Program-made: the position numbers and the translations under genes | Notes under the pieces: model-generated | What the model saw: only the letters and a program-made list of their open reading frames with translations | Databases searched by the model: none | Told to the model about the DNA's origin: nothing | Shown: piece after piece, positions 34,802 through 40,931 of the stretch | Layout of the letters: each line of letters opens with the position of its first letter | Numbering within the stretch: the stretch's first letter is position 1 | Source: Planctomycetota bacterium | GTDB lineage: Bacteria > Planctomycetota > UBA8742 > UBA2392 | Direction: 5' to 3' | Assembly: GCA_027493625.1 (NCBI GenBank) | Contig: JAOSKM010000001.1 | Span: 401,489 to 465,488 of the forward strand | Length of the DNA stretch: 64,000 nt

Positions 34802-35047
34802 TCACGGGGTCAGGCCGTGCTCCCGCACTTTGGTCAGGTACGCGGCGTCCAATTCCTCGTCGGTCATCAAGTCGAACTTTCGCCGGAGTTCGGCAACGTT
34901 GGCTTGCGACGTGCGCGCGCACTGCATGAAGCTCGCGCGGGCTTCCGGTGGCAGGCCTGCCACGGCGTCAGCCAGCGCGCCGGCCCGGTGCAGTGCGTTC
35001 GCAAGGCGGGTGAACAGCTCGACTTGCTGTTGACGCGTCAACTTCAC
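34802..35047 (-). CDS. Small helical element protein, unknown
   Basis: GTG 35047 overlaps the DUF5681 stop (GTGA), which determines the start. The product has 81 residues, VKLTRQQQVELFTRLANALH through LMTDEELDAAYLTKVREHGL, all helical with no hydrophobic segment. The longer in-frame Met at 35116 would overlap DUF5681 much further and is unlikely. A TTGACGCGTCAA palindrome (35030-35041) lies right after the start codon. Perhaps a small DNA-packaging partner; not recognised. Confidence 0.65.
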   Translation of the reverse strand: MKLTRQQQVELFTRLANALHRAGALADAVAGLPPEARASFMQCARTSQANVAELRRKFDLMTDEELDAAYLTKVREHGLTP

Positions 35048-35307
35048 TCCAGGCCCTCCAATAGCCGGGCGAACACGTCCCCGACGTCCTGCGGCAGCAG
35101 GTACTTGCTCAGCCACGCGCGCGCGGCGGCGTCGCCGGCCTTGGCGTCCTGCAGGGCCTTGGCTACGACTTTCTGCCAGTCGGCGGGGCTGACCGTGGCG
35201 AGCGTCGCGTCCAGGTAGGCGCGTTCGACTTCACGCTTCGGGCGCCCGGGACCGCCGGGGTTGCCCTTCTGGAACGGGCGGCCTCTCGGTTTTTTCTTCG
35301 CTGCCAT
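35044..35307 (-). CDS. DUF5681-domain protein
   Basis: The 87-residue protein opens MAAKKKPRGRPFQKGNPGGP followed by GRPKREVERAYLDATLATVS. The RGRPFQKGNPGGPGRPK motif is the DUF5681 signature, commonly found in phages and prophages, sometimes next to small-terminase genes. The rest is helical and ends VGDVFARLLEGLE. It is the one gene in the left half of the element with a recognisable phage-linked domain. Overlaps the next gene by four bases. Confidence 0.8.
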   Translation of the reverse strand: MAAKKKPRGRPFQKGNPGGPGRPKREVERAYLDATLATVSPADWQKVVAKALQDAKAGDAAARAWLSKYLLPQDVGDVFARLLEGLE

Positions 35308-35479
35308 TCGCGTTTTGCTCCGCGTCTAAACGTACAGCCCCGCGCGACATAGTTGAGCGGTGGCAGGTGGTGGCGTCCTGCCACCGACTCAACCGCGCAC
35401 GCCTCGGGCGTGCTACTGGTGGCCGGGGTTGGGCTCGCGCCCCGCGCGGGAACCGGACCCCCGCGCCCCCGGCCGTGGT
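35308..35479. other. Noncoding gap with stacked hairpins in the element
   Basis: A hairpin at 35352-35393 pairs GTTGAG and GGTGGCAGG with CCTGCCACC and CTCAAC (one bulge) around a 9-base loop. A second hairpin, GCACGCC-TCG-GGCGTGC, lies at about 35397-35413. The region separates the replication/regulation half from the left gene block and may be a terminator, an origin or a packaging site. Confidence 0.6.
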
Positions 35480-36343
35480 CTAATTTCGGCGCGCCAGGCG
35501 CGGCGGGAACAACTCCCGCAGCTTGTCGCTGAAATCGCGGCGCTGCGGGCGGATGCCCGTCTCTTGCATCGCCTTGTCCGTCTCGGCGTCGCCGACTTCG
35601 CGCAGGTCACGAATGCGCAGGGGGCGGCCGTAGACGGCGCGGCCGTTTTCGTCGAGGCTGGGCAGCTTGGCGTAGCCTTGACGGGTCAACGGCACGCGCT
35701 CAGCCGTCGCGCCCTGGAGCACCTCGTAACCTTGGCCGTCGCCGCCGATCACGCGGAACTGCGGGCGCCCCATGGCGTCGGCAGACACGGTGTACTGGAA
35801 ACCGCGCGAATCCTGGACGATCACGTCGAGCGACGGGTCCAGTTCCGCCACGATCTCGGCGGCTGCGCGCAGGCCGCGCAGGCCAGACTCGACCGGGAAC
35901 CACGCCTGGCGCACGCCGTCAAAGCCTCGCACCAGGACAGTGTGACTCAGGCTGTCGGACCAGTCTTCATGAGGCGCGCGGGCCGTCACCAGCGGTCCGC
36001 GGCGGACTGTGACGTCCAGGTTCTGGATCTCGGCGTCGGTGGCCTCAAGCTGCTTGCGCAAAGCCACCAGCTCGGCGCCGGCTGCCTCGCGCTCGATCAA
36101 TGACGCGCGGGCAAGGCGGGCCTCGGCCTTGGCGACTTCCCCGAGCAGGTTGGCGCGGCGGTCGGTTGCGGCGTCGAGATCACGCGACGCGCGGGCGTGG
36201 ACCAGGTGGTCCACCAGGTTGAGGTCGCCGGCCTGTGTGGCGGCCTCGATGCGCTGGTCATAGTCGCCGGCTGCGCGTGCCTGCTGTGCGGCGGCCTCGC
36301 GTTCTGCGGCGGTGGCGGGTGGGGTTGGCTGATTCGTGTTCAT
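35480..36343 (-). CDS. Element protein with coiled coil, unknown
   Basis: The 287-residue protein has an N-terminal helical region (AAEREAAAQQARAAGDYDQR, VHARASRDLDAATDRRANLL), a coiled coil (EAKAEARLARASLIE-type pattern through ELVALRKQLEATDAEIQNLD) and a C-terminal beta-rich domain (VIVQDSRGFQYTVSADAMGR, PQFRVIGGDGQGYEVLQGAT). The end is Arg-rich (FSDKLRELFPPRLARRN). No family recognised. A TTGACGGGTCAA palindrome lies inside the gene at 35688, and another lies just upstream at 36387. It starts a block after the 36395 gene. Confidence 0.65.
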   Translation of the reverse strand: MNTNQPTPPATAAEREAAAQQARAAGDYDQRIEAATQAGDLNLVDHLVHARASRDLDAATDRRANLLGEVAKAEARLARASLIEREAAGAELVALRKQLEATDAEIQNLDVTVRRGPLVTARAPHEDWSDSLSHTVLVRGFDGVRQAWFPVESGLRGLRAAAEIVAELDPSLDVIVQDSRGFQYTVSADAMGRPQFRVIGGDGQGYEVLQGATAERVPLTRQGYAKLPSLDENGRAVYGRPLRIRDLREVGDAETDKAMQETGIRPQRRDFSDKLRELFPPRLARRN

Positions 36344-36386
36344 GCGTGGCTCCGGTTCGGGTTTGAAATTGAAATGTGCGAGTCCC

Positions 36387-36398
36387 TTGACGGGTCAA
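36387..36398. promoter_or_regulatory. Palindromic motif TTGACGGGTCAA in the element
   Basis: TTGAC-GG-GTCAA lies in the gap between two element genes, 44 bases upstream of the start at 36343 and across the stop at 36395. Same family as the sites at 22044, 22089, 35030, 35688, 45365, 52595 and 54272. Confidence 0.45.
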
Positions 36399-36742
36399 GT
36401 GTAGTATTTCCGGCTGCTCGGCTGCGCGGGCGGCATGGGGCGCGGCGGCAGGGCGTCCAGTTCCGCGCGCAGGCGCTCGACTTCGGCTGCGTCGCTGTCT
36501 TCGCGGGCGCGCCTGAGCGCGAACTCGACCTCACGCCGGATGCGCGTGAGCTGCACTGCCTGCTCGCAATTCTTCTGCGCGATGTAGACTGTGACGTGCT
36601 CGGGCCCGTGGTGGCGGCGCATGGCTTCTTTGTGCGCCTTCCAGGCGTCGCGCACCTGCTGGACCTCACGCTCGGCTGCCTCGGCTTCGCGTGCCGCTTC
36701 CGTGGCGCGCTGCTGGGCTTTGAGTTCAACTGGGTTTCCCAT
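36395..36742 (-). CDS. Small coiled-coil element protein
   Basis: ATG 36742 has AAGGAAAACCC upstream and gives MGNPVELKAQQRATEAAREA; the longer in-frame Met at 36835 is not supported. The 115-residue product is almost entirely coiled coil (EAAEREVQQVRDAWKAHKEA, LTRIRREVEFALRRAREDSD) with a Pro-rich end PPRPMPPAQPSSR. No family recognised. Its function in the element is unknown. Confidence 0.65.
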   Translation of the reverse strand: MGNPVELKAQQRATEAAREAEAAEREVQQVRDAWKAHKEAMRRHHGPEHVTVYIAQKNCEQAVQLTRIRREVEFALRRAREDSDAAEVERLRAELDALPPRPMPPAQPSSRKYYT

Positions 36743-36794
36743 GGGTTTTCCTTTTTTTGGTGACATTCTTGGTGACCGGCAAAGCCGGTCCGCT

Positions 36795-37052
36795 TCAATT
36801 GTGGGTTCGTGAACCTCTCGACGTTCGTGGCTCACGAACAGCCCCGCTTGCTGGCTGCCTGAGCATCCAGTCAGGCGTCACCCGGCGGCGGTCGGTGATG
36901 CCCAGCTTGCGGGCGTAGATCCGGAGGCATTCCTCGGTCATGGCGCCCGGCCTGCCCTCGCGGATGGCCTGGGCCAGCTCCACGTCGGTCAGATCTTCAA
37001 GCGGCCGGGTGTCGGTCAGGTCGACATGGTCGGTTGTGAAGAGGTTGTTCAT
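36795..37052 (-). CDS. Small element protein, unknown
   Basis: ATG 37052 overlaps the stop of the initiator-like gene (ATGA), so translation is coupled. The 85-residue protein is acidic at first (MNNLFTTDHVDLTDTRPLED), with LTDVELAQAIREGRPGAMTE and EECLRIYARKLGITDRR, then an Arg-rich tail. Similar short acidic-helical proteins occur after replication genes in many phages, but I cannot name it. Confidence 0.6.
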   Translation of the reverse strand: MNNLFTTDHVDLTDTRPLEDLTDVELAQAIREGRPGAMTEECLRIYARKLGITDRRRVTPDWMLRQPASGAVREPRTSRGSRTHN

Positions 37053-37912
37053 GCGCTCTCCGCTTCCTCGCGCAATTCCCGCTGATAACGCGCGATCTCC
37101 TGTGCGGGTGTTTCTCGTGGAGCTTGCGAGCGCGCTGCCCTCCTACACCACCGCTCAAACGCGCCAGTCTGCGCAGGCGGCCCGGCTTCCGCGCGCCTGG
37201 CCATTGCTCGCCCTGGGCTTCCAATCCCGGCGAAAGCAGCCTCACCGGCAGCCGCACGGGCCTCAGCCTCCGCTGTGACGGCTTCCAAGCCGTGTGCGTC
37301 GATCAGCTTTTGAAGTTCGTTCGCCGACGGCGTCCGGCCGCAGTGCACGTGAATGAACTTTTCAAGTTCCACCGCCGCCGCCCTGGGGGTGGTTGGTGGC
37401 TCTGGTTCAATGGCTATGGTTTGGTCGCCACCGGTGGCACTACCTACCTGCCACGGGTGCACTACCCTCTCGCCACCGGTGTCGCTACCTAGTGCGCCGG
37501 TGTCGCTACCTAGTGCGCCGGTGTCGCTACCTAGTGCGCCGGTGTCGCTACCGCTGTTACCTAGTGCGCCGGTGTCGCTACCTAGTGCGCCGGTGTCGCT
37601 ACCCCAAAGTAGCTTGTAGAAGTTGCTGTCCGGCTCGTTGGTGCCCGCCTTTGTACGCCTTTCGCGCTTCAGCCACTTGGCGGCTTCCAGCTCGTCTATC
37701 GCCCGGTCCACGCTTCGGACGCTGCAGCCGGCCCGCTTGGCCAGGGTGTTGCGCGAGGGCCAGCACTCGCGCCGTTTGTTCGCGTACCTGTCCAGCAGCG
37801 CCCAGACCCGGATTGCTCGGTCGCTCAACCCGGAGTCAAGAAGCCGCTCGGGCACGATGGCGTAGTGCCCGCCGACGGGAGATATGGATGAGGATGTAGG
37901 ATGCTCAGCCAC
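37049..37912 (-). CDS. Replication-initiator-like winged-helix protein with internal SDTGALG repeats
   Basis: The 287-residue protein starts with a typical HTH/winged-helix of the HTH_36 type: LDSGLSDRAIRVWALLDRYA, CWPSRNTLAKRAGCSVRSVD and RAIDELEAAKWLKRERR. Next is a low-complexity stretch of six SDTG units, mostly as GSDTGAL (about residues 108-150), encoded by 21-bp DNA repeats. The C-terminal domain (AAAVELEKFIHVHCGRTPSA, LIDAHGLEAVTAEAEARAAA) is like the DnaD/primosome-loader-like C-terminal domains of phage replication proteins. Winged helix plus internal repeats plus C-terminal helical domain recalls lambda O, whose origin iterons lie in its gene. I infer replication initiation; binding is not shown. 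Confidence 0.7.
   Translation of the reverse strand: MAEHPTSSSISPVGGHYAIVPERLLDSGLSDRAIRVWALLDRYANKRRECWPSRNTLAKRAGCSVRSVDRAIDELEAAKWLKRERRTKAGTNEPDSNFYKLLWGSDTGALGSDTGALGNSGSDTGALGSDTGALGSDTGALGSDTGGERVVHPWQVGSATGGDQTIAIEPEPPTTPRAAAVELEKFIHVHCGRTPSANELQKLIDAHGLEAVTAEAEARAAAGEAAFAGIGSPGRAMARRAEAGPPAQTGAFERWCRRAARSQAPRETPAQEIARYQRELREEAESA
37476..37601. repeat. Six-unit 21-bp tandem repeat inside the initiator gene (candidate iterons)
   Basis: The unit is CCGGTGTCGCTACCTAGTGCG, near-identical in each of six copies except for a 9-base insertion (CGCTGTTAC) in one and an imperfect final copy. It keeps the reading frame (GSDTGAL heptapeptide) and its helical phase (two turns of B-DNA per unit) suits repeated protein binding. 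Confidence 0.85.
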
Positions 37913-37922
37913 CCAAGCGCTC

Positions 37923-38162
37923 CTACTTCTCGTTCACAACGATGTAGCGCGCGAGTTCAGCCCGGCGGATGCGCAGCCGGTTCCCGATCCTGAACGCCAC
38001 CAGGTCACCGCGCGCGGCCATGCGGTTGATTGTCTTCGGGTTGTCCAGGCCGAGCGCCTTCGTGGCCTCCGCCGGGGTGGCCACCGCCGGTACGCCGGCG
38101 GCGGCGAGCTCCGCCTCAATGTCCTTTTGGCGGGCTTTGGTGGCAGTTTCGTGCAGACTCAT
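37923..38162 (-). CDS. Small HTH/excisionase-like DNA-binding protein
   Basis: ATG 38162 has AGGAGGTTATT upstream; the in-frame Met at 38252 is rejected. The 79-residue protein is MSLHETATKARQKDIEAELA followed by PAEATKALGLDNPKTINRMA and ARGDLVAFRIGNRLRIRRAEL. This is the compact MerR-like/HTH_17 fold of excisionases and phage regulators, with an invariant RIGNRLRIRR wing. It should bind DNA as an excisionase or early regulator. The promoter lies in the 295-base gap upstream. Confidence 0.8.
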   Translation of the reverse strand: MSLHETATKARQKDIEAELAAAGVPAVATPAEATKALGLDNPKTINRMAARGDLVAFRIGNRLRIRRAELARYIVVNEK

Positions 38163-38457
38163 AATAACCTCCTGTGGTCTGCGCGGATTAGTAACAACGC
38201 TCACGACACCTTTTGAAGGTGAACAGCCCCAGCAGGCGCAGGAGTGCCGCACAAGTGCCTGTCAAGGTTGTTTATAATCCCGCTTGGTGGTACAAAGATG
38301 CCCGCGAAGGCCGGTGAATCGGGCCTTCGCGGGCTATTGGGCGCGGCGTGCCTTGTGTGACAGGCTGCGGGATTTTCAGGGATCGCGCGACAACTTTTCC
38401 TCCGAGATTTCCGCCGAGTCCGTTTCGGGGTCTCTTGTCGACGCATGATCCCTTCCG
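38163..38457. other. Gap upstream of the initiator operon in the element
   Basis: About 295 bases without a gene. It holds a 12-bp-stem hairpin (38301-38333), a TATAAT at 38273-38278 (plus strand; TATAAA on minus) and a TTGACA on the minus strand at about 38259. The elements do not pair at normal spacing, so a promoter for the HTH and initiator genes is likely but not resolved. Confidence 0.45.
38301..38333 (-). terminator. Hairpin after the HTH gene at 38458
   Basis: CCCGCGAAGGCC pairs with GGCCTTCGCGGG around GGTGAATCG, 125 bases beyond the stop at 38458. On the minus strand it is followed by CATCTTTGT. Confidence 0.6.
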
Positions 38458-38802
38458 TCACGGAAGCCTTGCCCCCGGCTTCCAGTGCCGCGGCTTGACT
38501 CGGCACCGAATAATCCACGCCTCCACGTCGCTGGGCAGGACGTAGAACCACGCCGATTCAGCCGGCCCCGGTTGCGTAGCCGGCAGCTCGCCGCAAAGGA
38601 TGGCCTTGCGCAGCAGCTTCACGCCGAGTCCTGTTCGCCGCGCGGCCTCGCTCAAGGTGATGTGCGGCTCGTCAACGTAGCCCGGCACCTGGCACTTGTG
38701 GACGCGCCAAATCAGGCGCTCGAGGTCAGAAACGGGCACGCCCAGCAGGTTGGCGATCTTCTCAACGATTTCAGCGTCTTTGATCCGGTGCGTTTTCATC
38801 AC
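38458..38802 (-). CDS. HTH DNA-binding protein of the element
   Basis: ATG 38802 overlaps the stop of the upstream gene (ATGA). The 114-residue protein has HITLSEAARRTGLGVKLLRK followed by AILCGELPATQPG and WFYVLPSDVEAWIIRCRV. This is an HTH_17/excisionase-like winged helix (L-S-EAA-xTG...LR-AI-GELPA) with an N-terminal helical extension (EIVEKIANLLGVPVSDLERL). It would bind DNA as an early regulator or recombination directionality factor. One of three such small DNA-binding genes, which is typical of integrative elements. Confidence 0.8.
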   Translation of the reverse strand: MMKTHRIKDAEIVEKIANLLGVPVSDLERLIWRVHKCQVPGYVDEPHITLSEAARRTGLGVKLLRKAILCGELPATQPGPAESAWFYVLPSDVEAWIIRCRVKPRHWKPGARLP

Positions 38803-38996
38803 CAGGCCCTCCGCTTCACGCGTCTGGATTCAAACCAGGCGTCGATATCCGCGCGGGTGCAGAAGTACGGGCTGCGCGGCCCCATGCCCAGGCGCATGGC
38901 CTTGAGGTGTCCGCGCCCAACCGCCGTCCTGAGCGTCTTCTGCGGCAGCCCCAGCTCGGCTGCCCATTCGCTGATGCGCTTCACTTCGGTTGTCAT
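38799..38996 (-). CDS. Small HTH/excisionase-like protein
   Basis: ATG 38996 has AGAGGACG upstream and gives MTTEVKRISEWAAELGLPQK; the in-frame Met at 39050 is less likely. The 65-residue protein is TLRTAVGRGHLKAMRLGMGP followed by YFCTRADIDAWFESRRVKRR. It has a DNA-binding HTH with a basic wing, much like the excisionase (Xis) family. It sits next to the integrase side of the element, the normal place for an excisionase gene, making it the best Xis candidate of the three. Confidence 0.75.
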   Translation of the reverse strand: MTTEVKRISEWAAELGLPQKTLRTAVGRGHLKAMRLGMGPRSPYFCTRADIDAWFESRRVKRRAW

Positions 38997-39004
38997 CACG
39001 TCCT

Positions 39005-39274
39005 CTACTTCCCGGCCGCGTCGATGGCGGCCTGCAGGCTGTCGCGGCAAACCAGGAAGGCATGTGCTCCAATCTTCACTTCAACAAAGTCGGCGCGGTG
39101 GCGAGCCTCGCGCGCGGTGCGGATAGTCAACTTCGCCGGCAACTCCGGTTCGTCCGCGCCGTCGTAATAGCTGATGTCGCCGATGTAGACCGCGTGCAGG
39201 TCCACGTCCACAAAAACGCGGCCGGTGCCGGGGTTCACGGATGATTCGCGGGGGTTAGTATTCTGTGCAGCCAT
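39005..39274 (-). CDS. Small element protein, unknown
   Basis: ATG 39274 has AAAGGAGCATCATC upstream and starts MAAQNTNPRESSVNPGTGRV; the longer frame upstream is antisense-like. The 89-residue product is a beta-rich segment (VFVDVDLHAVYIGDISYYDG, PAKLTIRTAREARHRADFVE) and a short helical end with the only Cys (FLVCRDSLQAAIDAAG). No family recognised. Located between the Xis-like gene and the integrase. Confidence 0.6.
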   Translation of the reverse strand: MAAQNTNPRESSVNPGTGRVFVDVDLHAVYIGDISYYDGADEPELPAKLTIRTAREARHRADFVEVKIGAHAFLVCRDSLQAAIDAAGK

Positions 39275-39302
39275 GATGATGCTCCTTTCATCGTTGTGGT
39301 CA

Positions 39303-39337
39303 GGGCAGGCGGGAAGCGCCATACTTCCAGCCTGCCC
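39303..39337 (-). terminator. Hairpin beyond the integrase gene
   Basis: GGGCAGGC and GGAAG pair with CTTCC and GCCTGCCC (one mismatch) around CGCCATA, just past the integrase stop at 39345 on the minus strand. No clear T-run. Confidence 0.55.
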
Positions 39338-39344
39338 GCCTTGT

Positions 39345-40697
39345 TTAGTTAGCTGCCTCCAGCGCCGATGCCTGCCGCTGGATGTAGCCGAGGTCCTGCA
39401 GCAGCTCGCGCAGCTCATCCGCCACGCCAAGCCATTCCTCGACCGTTTGTCCGCGCTCGCGGATGCCATGCAGAGCGCGCCGGTAATGGGTGATGCTGAC
39501 GTTCTGGGTGTGCCCGAACCTGAATTGCAGCAGCCCCTCGCCCTCAGGTGAGCCGGCGGCAACGTGTGCAACCGTGGTGCGCCGCAACATCTGCCGGTTG
39601 ACCTTGCTCCGCGTTATGCCGAGCTCATCCTCATACAGCTTCACGCGCGCGGACACTGCCAGCCGCATGACGCGGTCGCGCTTCACTCTGCCGACCAGCG
39701 CACCGCCAGCGGCGCGCAACTTCAACGACGTGACCAGTTCGCGAAGCAGCGGCGAGTCATGCAGCGGGATCTCGCGCTCGGCGTTCGTCTTGCTCGCGTG
39801 AACCAACACGTTGCCGTGACCAAGACGCACATCGTCCGCCGTCAGCGCTTCGATCTCCCCGGGCCTGCAGCCTGTCAGCAGCGCCAGGGCGAAGTACGGC
39901 GCCAGCGGCTTGCGCTGTCGAGCGACGGACTGCTCAAACTCCTGGACTTTGCCGGCCTGCGGGCCACGGGTGACGTGGCGCCTGACCTTGGCCTTCACGC
40001 CGGCTTCCCGACGTCGGAGGGCGTCGATCATGCGCAGCAGTTCTTCGCGGTCGAGGATGAGCGGCTTCTTCCGCTCAGTCTTGTAGTGCTTCAACGCCTT
40101 GCCGGCCTCGCGGGAGTCGAAATCGATGTAGCGCCGGTCAATCATGAAGTTTACGGCAGCCCTGGCGGCGTCCAGAAACCGGTTGATCGAGCTGTTTTCC
40201 AGCCGGCCTACTTCGCCGAGCTCGGCCCGGTAGTCGTCGAGATCGTCCACGGTCAGGCGTTCACACCTCTTCGCGCCAACGAATGCCACGAACGGCCGCA
40301 GGTGCTGCTCAAGACGGGCCTTGGCGCGCGCCTGGTACTCTTCACCGCGATCACGGCGTTCAAGCAGAACATGCTCAACGTAGACTGACAGGGCATCGGC
40401 GACGGTGGATCGCGGCCGGTTGTGCTTGCGCCTGTGCCTGTCCCGCCGCGTCGCGCTCACCAGGTCTTCGGACTTCCGCCTGGCGAGCCTGACGGCCTGC
40501 TCGCGCGTGGTCACGTCATCCGCCAGGCGTTGCCACTCGTAGCGATAGTCGCCTTCCGCCCGACTAACACGCCACTTCAGCCAGAACGCGCCACGGCGCT
40601 TGACGATGCTTACGCCTGGGTGCTTCCGGTGAGACTCCGCGGAGTACCCCCTGAGTGCTTTCCCTCGCCGGCGTCGACCTTCTTCTTCCTGGCCATG
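39345..40697 (-). CDS. Tyrosine integrase of the element, interrupted by a frameshift
   Basis: From ATG 40697 the frame gives MARKKKVDAGEGKHSG; at a run of five G (C run at 40647-40651) it must change to GYSAESHRKHPGVSIVKRRG and WLKWRVSRAEGDYRYEWQRL to continue, so one base is missing. The joined protein has about 450 residues. It has an arm-binding-like N-terminus, a SAM-like core-binding domain (RLEQHLRPFVAFVGAKRCER), and a catalytic domain with Arg in LLTGCRPGEIEAL, Lys in VHASKTNAER, the QMLRR region at the HxxR site (Gln where His is usual), GHTQNVSITHYRR and the tyrosine in HYRR. It catalyses insertion at the tRNA-Pro 3' half. The frame starting at 40514 (GTG) is an internal start. Confidence 0.88.
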   Translation of the reverse strand, partial: HGQEEEGRRRRGKALRGYSAESHRKHPGVSIVKRRGAFWLKWRVSRAEGDYRYEWQRLADDVTTREQAVRLARRKSEDLVSATRRDRHRRKHNRPRSTVADALSVYVEHVLLERRDRGEEYQARAKARLEQHLRPFVAFVGAKRCERLTVDDLDDYRAELGEVGRLENSSINRFLDAARAAVNFMIDRRYIDFDSREAGKALKHYKTERKKPLILDREELLRMIDALRRREAGVKAKVRRHVTRGPQAGKVQEFEQSVARQRKPLAPYFALALLTGCRPGEIEALTADDVRLGHGNVLVHASKTNAEREIPLHDSPLLRELVTSLKLRAAGGALVGRVKRDRVMRLAVSARVKLYEDELGITRSKVNRQMLRRTTVAHVAAGSPEGEGLLQFRFGHTQNVSITHYRRALHGIRERGQTVEEWLGVADELRELLQDLGYIQRQASALEAAN

Positions 40698-40710
40698 CCC
40701 TACCCCCGTG

Positions 40711-40758
40711 GCACCAAACTTGGCACCAAACTATAGGGTATTTCGGTGCCGTTTGGTC
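40711..40758. promoter_or_regulatory. Candidate integrase arm-type sites at the right end
   Basis: Two direct copies of GGCACCAAACT (40711 and 40723) and an inverted copy (GGTGCCGTTTGGT, about 40746-40758) lie between the integrase start and attR. A similar sequence occurs at the left end at 31918-31945. They would also place integrase on its own promoter. Confidence 0.5.
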
Positions 40759-40850
40759 CCTCAAAGTCTGAGATAACAAGCACAATACAAACGGCGGCAA
40801 GCGGTGTAGCAGCCGAATGGCTACGACCAAGAACATGGGTGCGTTCGTTC

Positions 40851-40898
40851 CGGGACGAAGAGGCCGCAGGTTCAAATCCTGTCGCCCCGACCATGAAA
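40851..40898. other. attR, 48-bp direct repeat (truncated tRNA-Pro 3' half)
   Basis: Identical to 31841-31888. It contains the anticodon arm half, T arm and CCA end but lacks the 5' half of the tRNA, so it is not a functional tRNA. Confidence 0.93.
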
Positions 40899-40927
40899 CA
40901 GGGCTTCCTTTTGGAAGCCCTGTTTCT
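40899..40927 (+). terminator. Original chromosomal terminator of tRNA-Pro
   Basis: CAGGGCTTCC pairs with GGAAGCCCTG around TTTT, followed by TTTCTG. It lies just outside attR and before the convergent RND gene end. Confidence 0.85.
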
Positions 40928-40931
40928 GTGT

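Larger units (their letters stand above)
31841..40898. mobile_element. Integrative element in tRNA-Pro, satellite- or phage-like, about 9.0 kb
   Basis: Two identical 48-bp direct repeats (31841-31888 and 40851-40898) flank the region. The left copy is the 3' half of an intact tRNA-Pro. A tyrosine integrase gene lies 150 bases inside the right repeat, all genes run on the minus strand, and GGCACCAAAC-type direct repeats at both ends look like integrase arm sites. Gene order from the right: integrase, an unknown 89-residue protein, two HTH genes, a third HTH gene, a replication-initiator-like gene with internal repeats, small proteins, a DUF5681 gene and a putative structural or unknown block with a duplicated gene. 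No recognisable large terminase, portal, capsid or conjugation gene is present, so it should depend on a helper or be mobilised differently. The family is not one I recognise. Confidence 0.9.

Noticed and set aside
36795..36835. Longer start (36835) for the coiled-coil protein at 36395-36742
   Set aside because: The extension overlaps the previous gene and lacks a ribosome site, while ATG 36742 has AAGGAAA.
37476..37601. Possible CRISPR array
   Set aside because: The 21-bp units are directly adjacent without unique spacers and keep a reading frame; no cas genes are nearby.
40851..40898. Second tRNA-Pro gene
   Set aside because: It has only the 3' half, from the anticodon to CCA, with no 5' acceptor or D arm; it is the attR copy.
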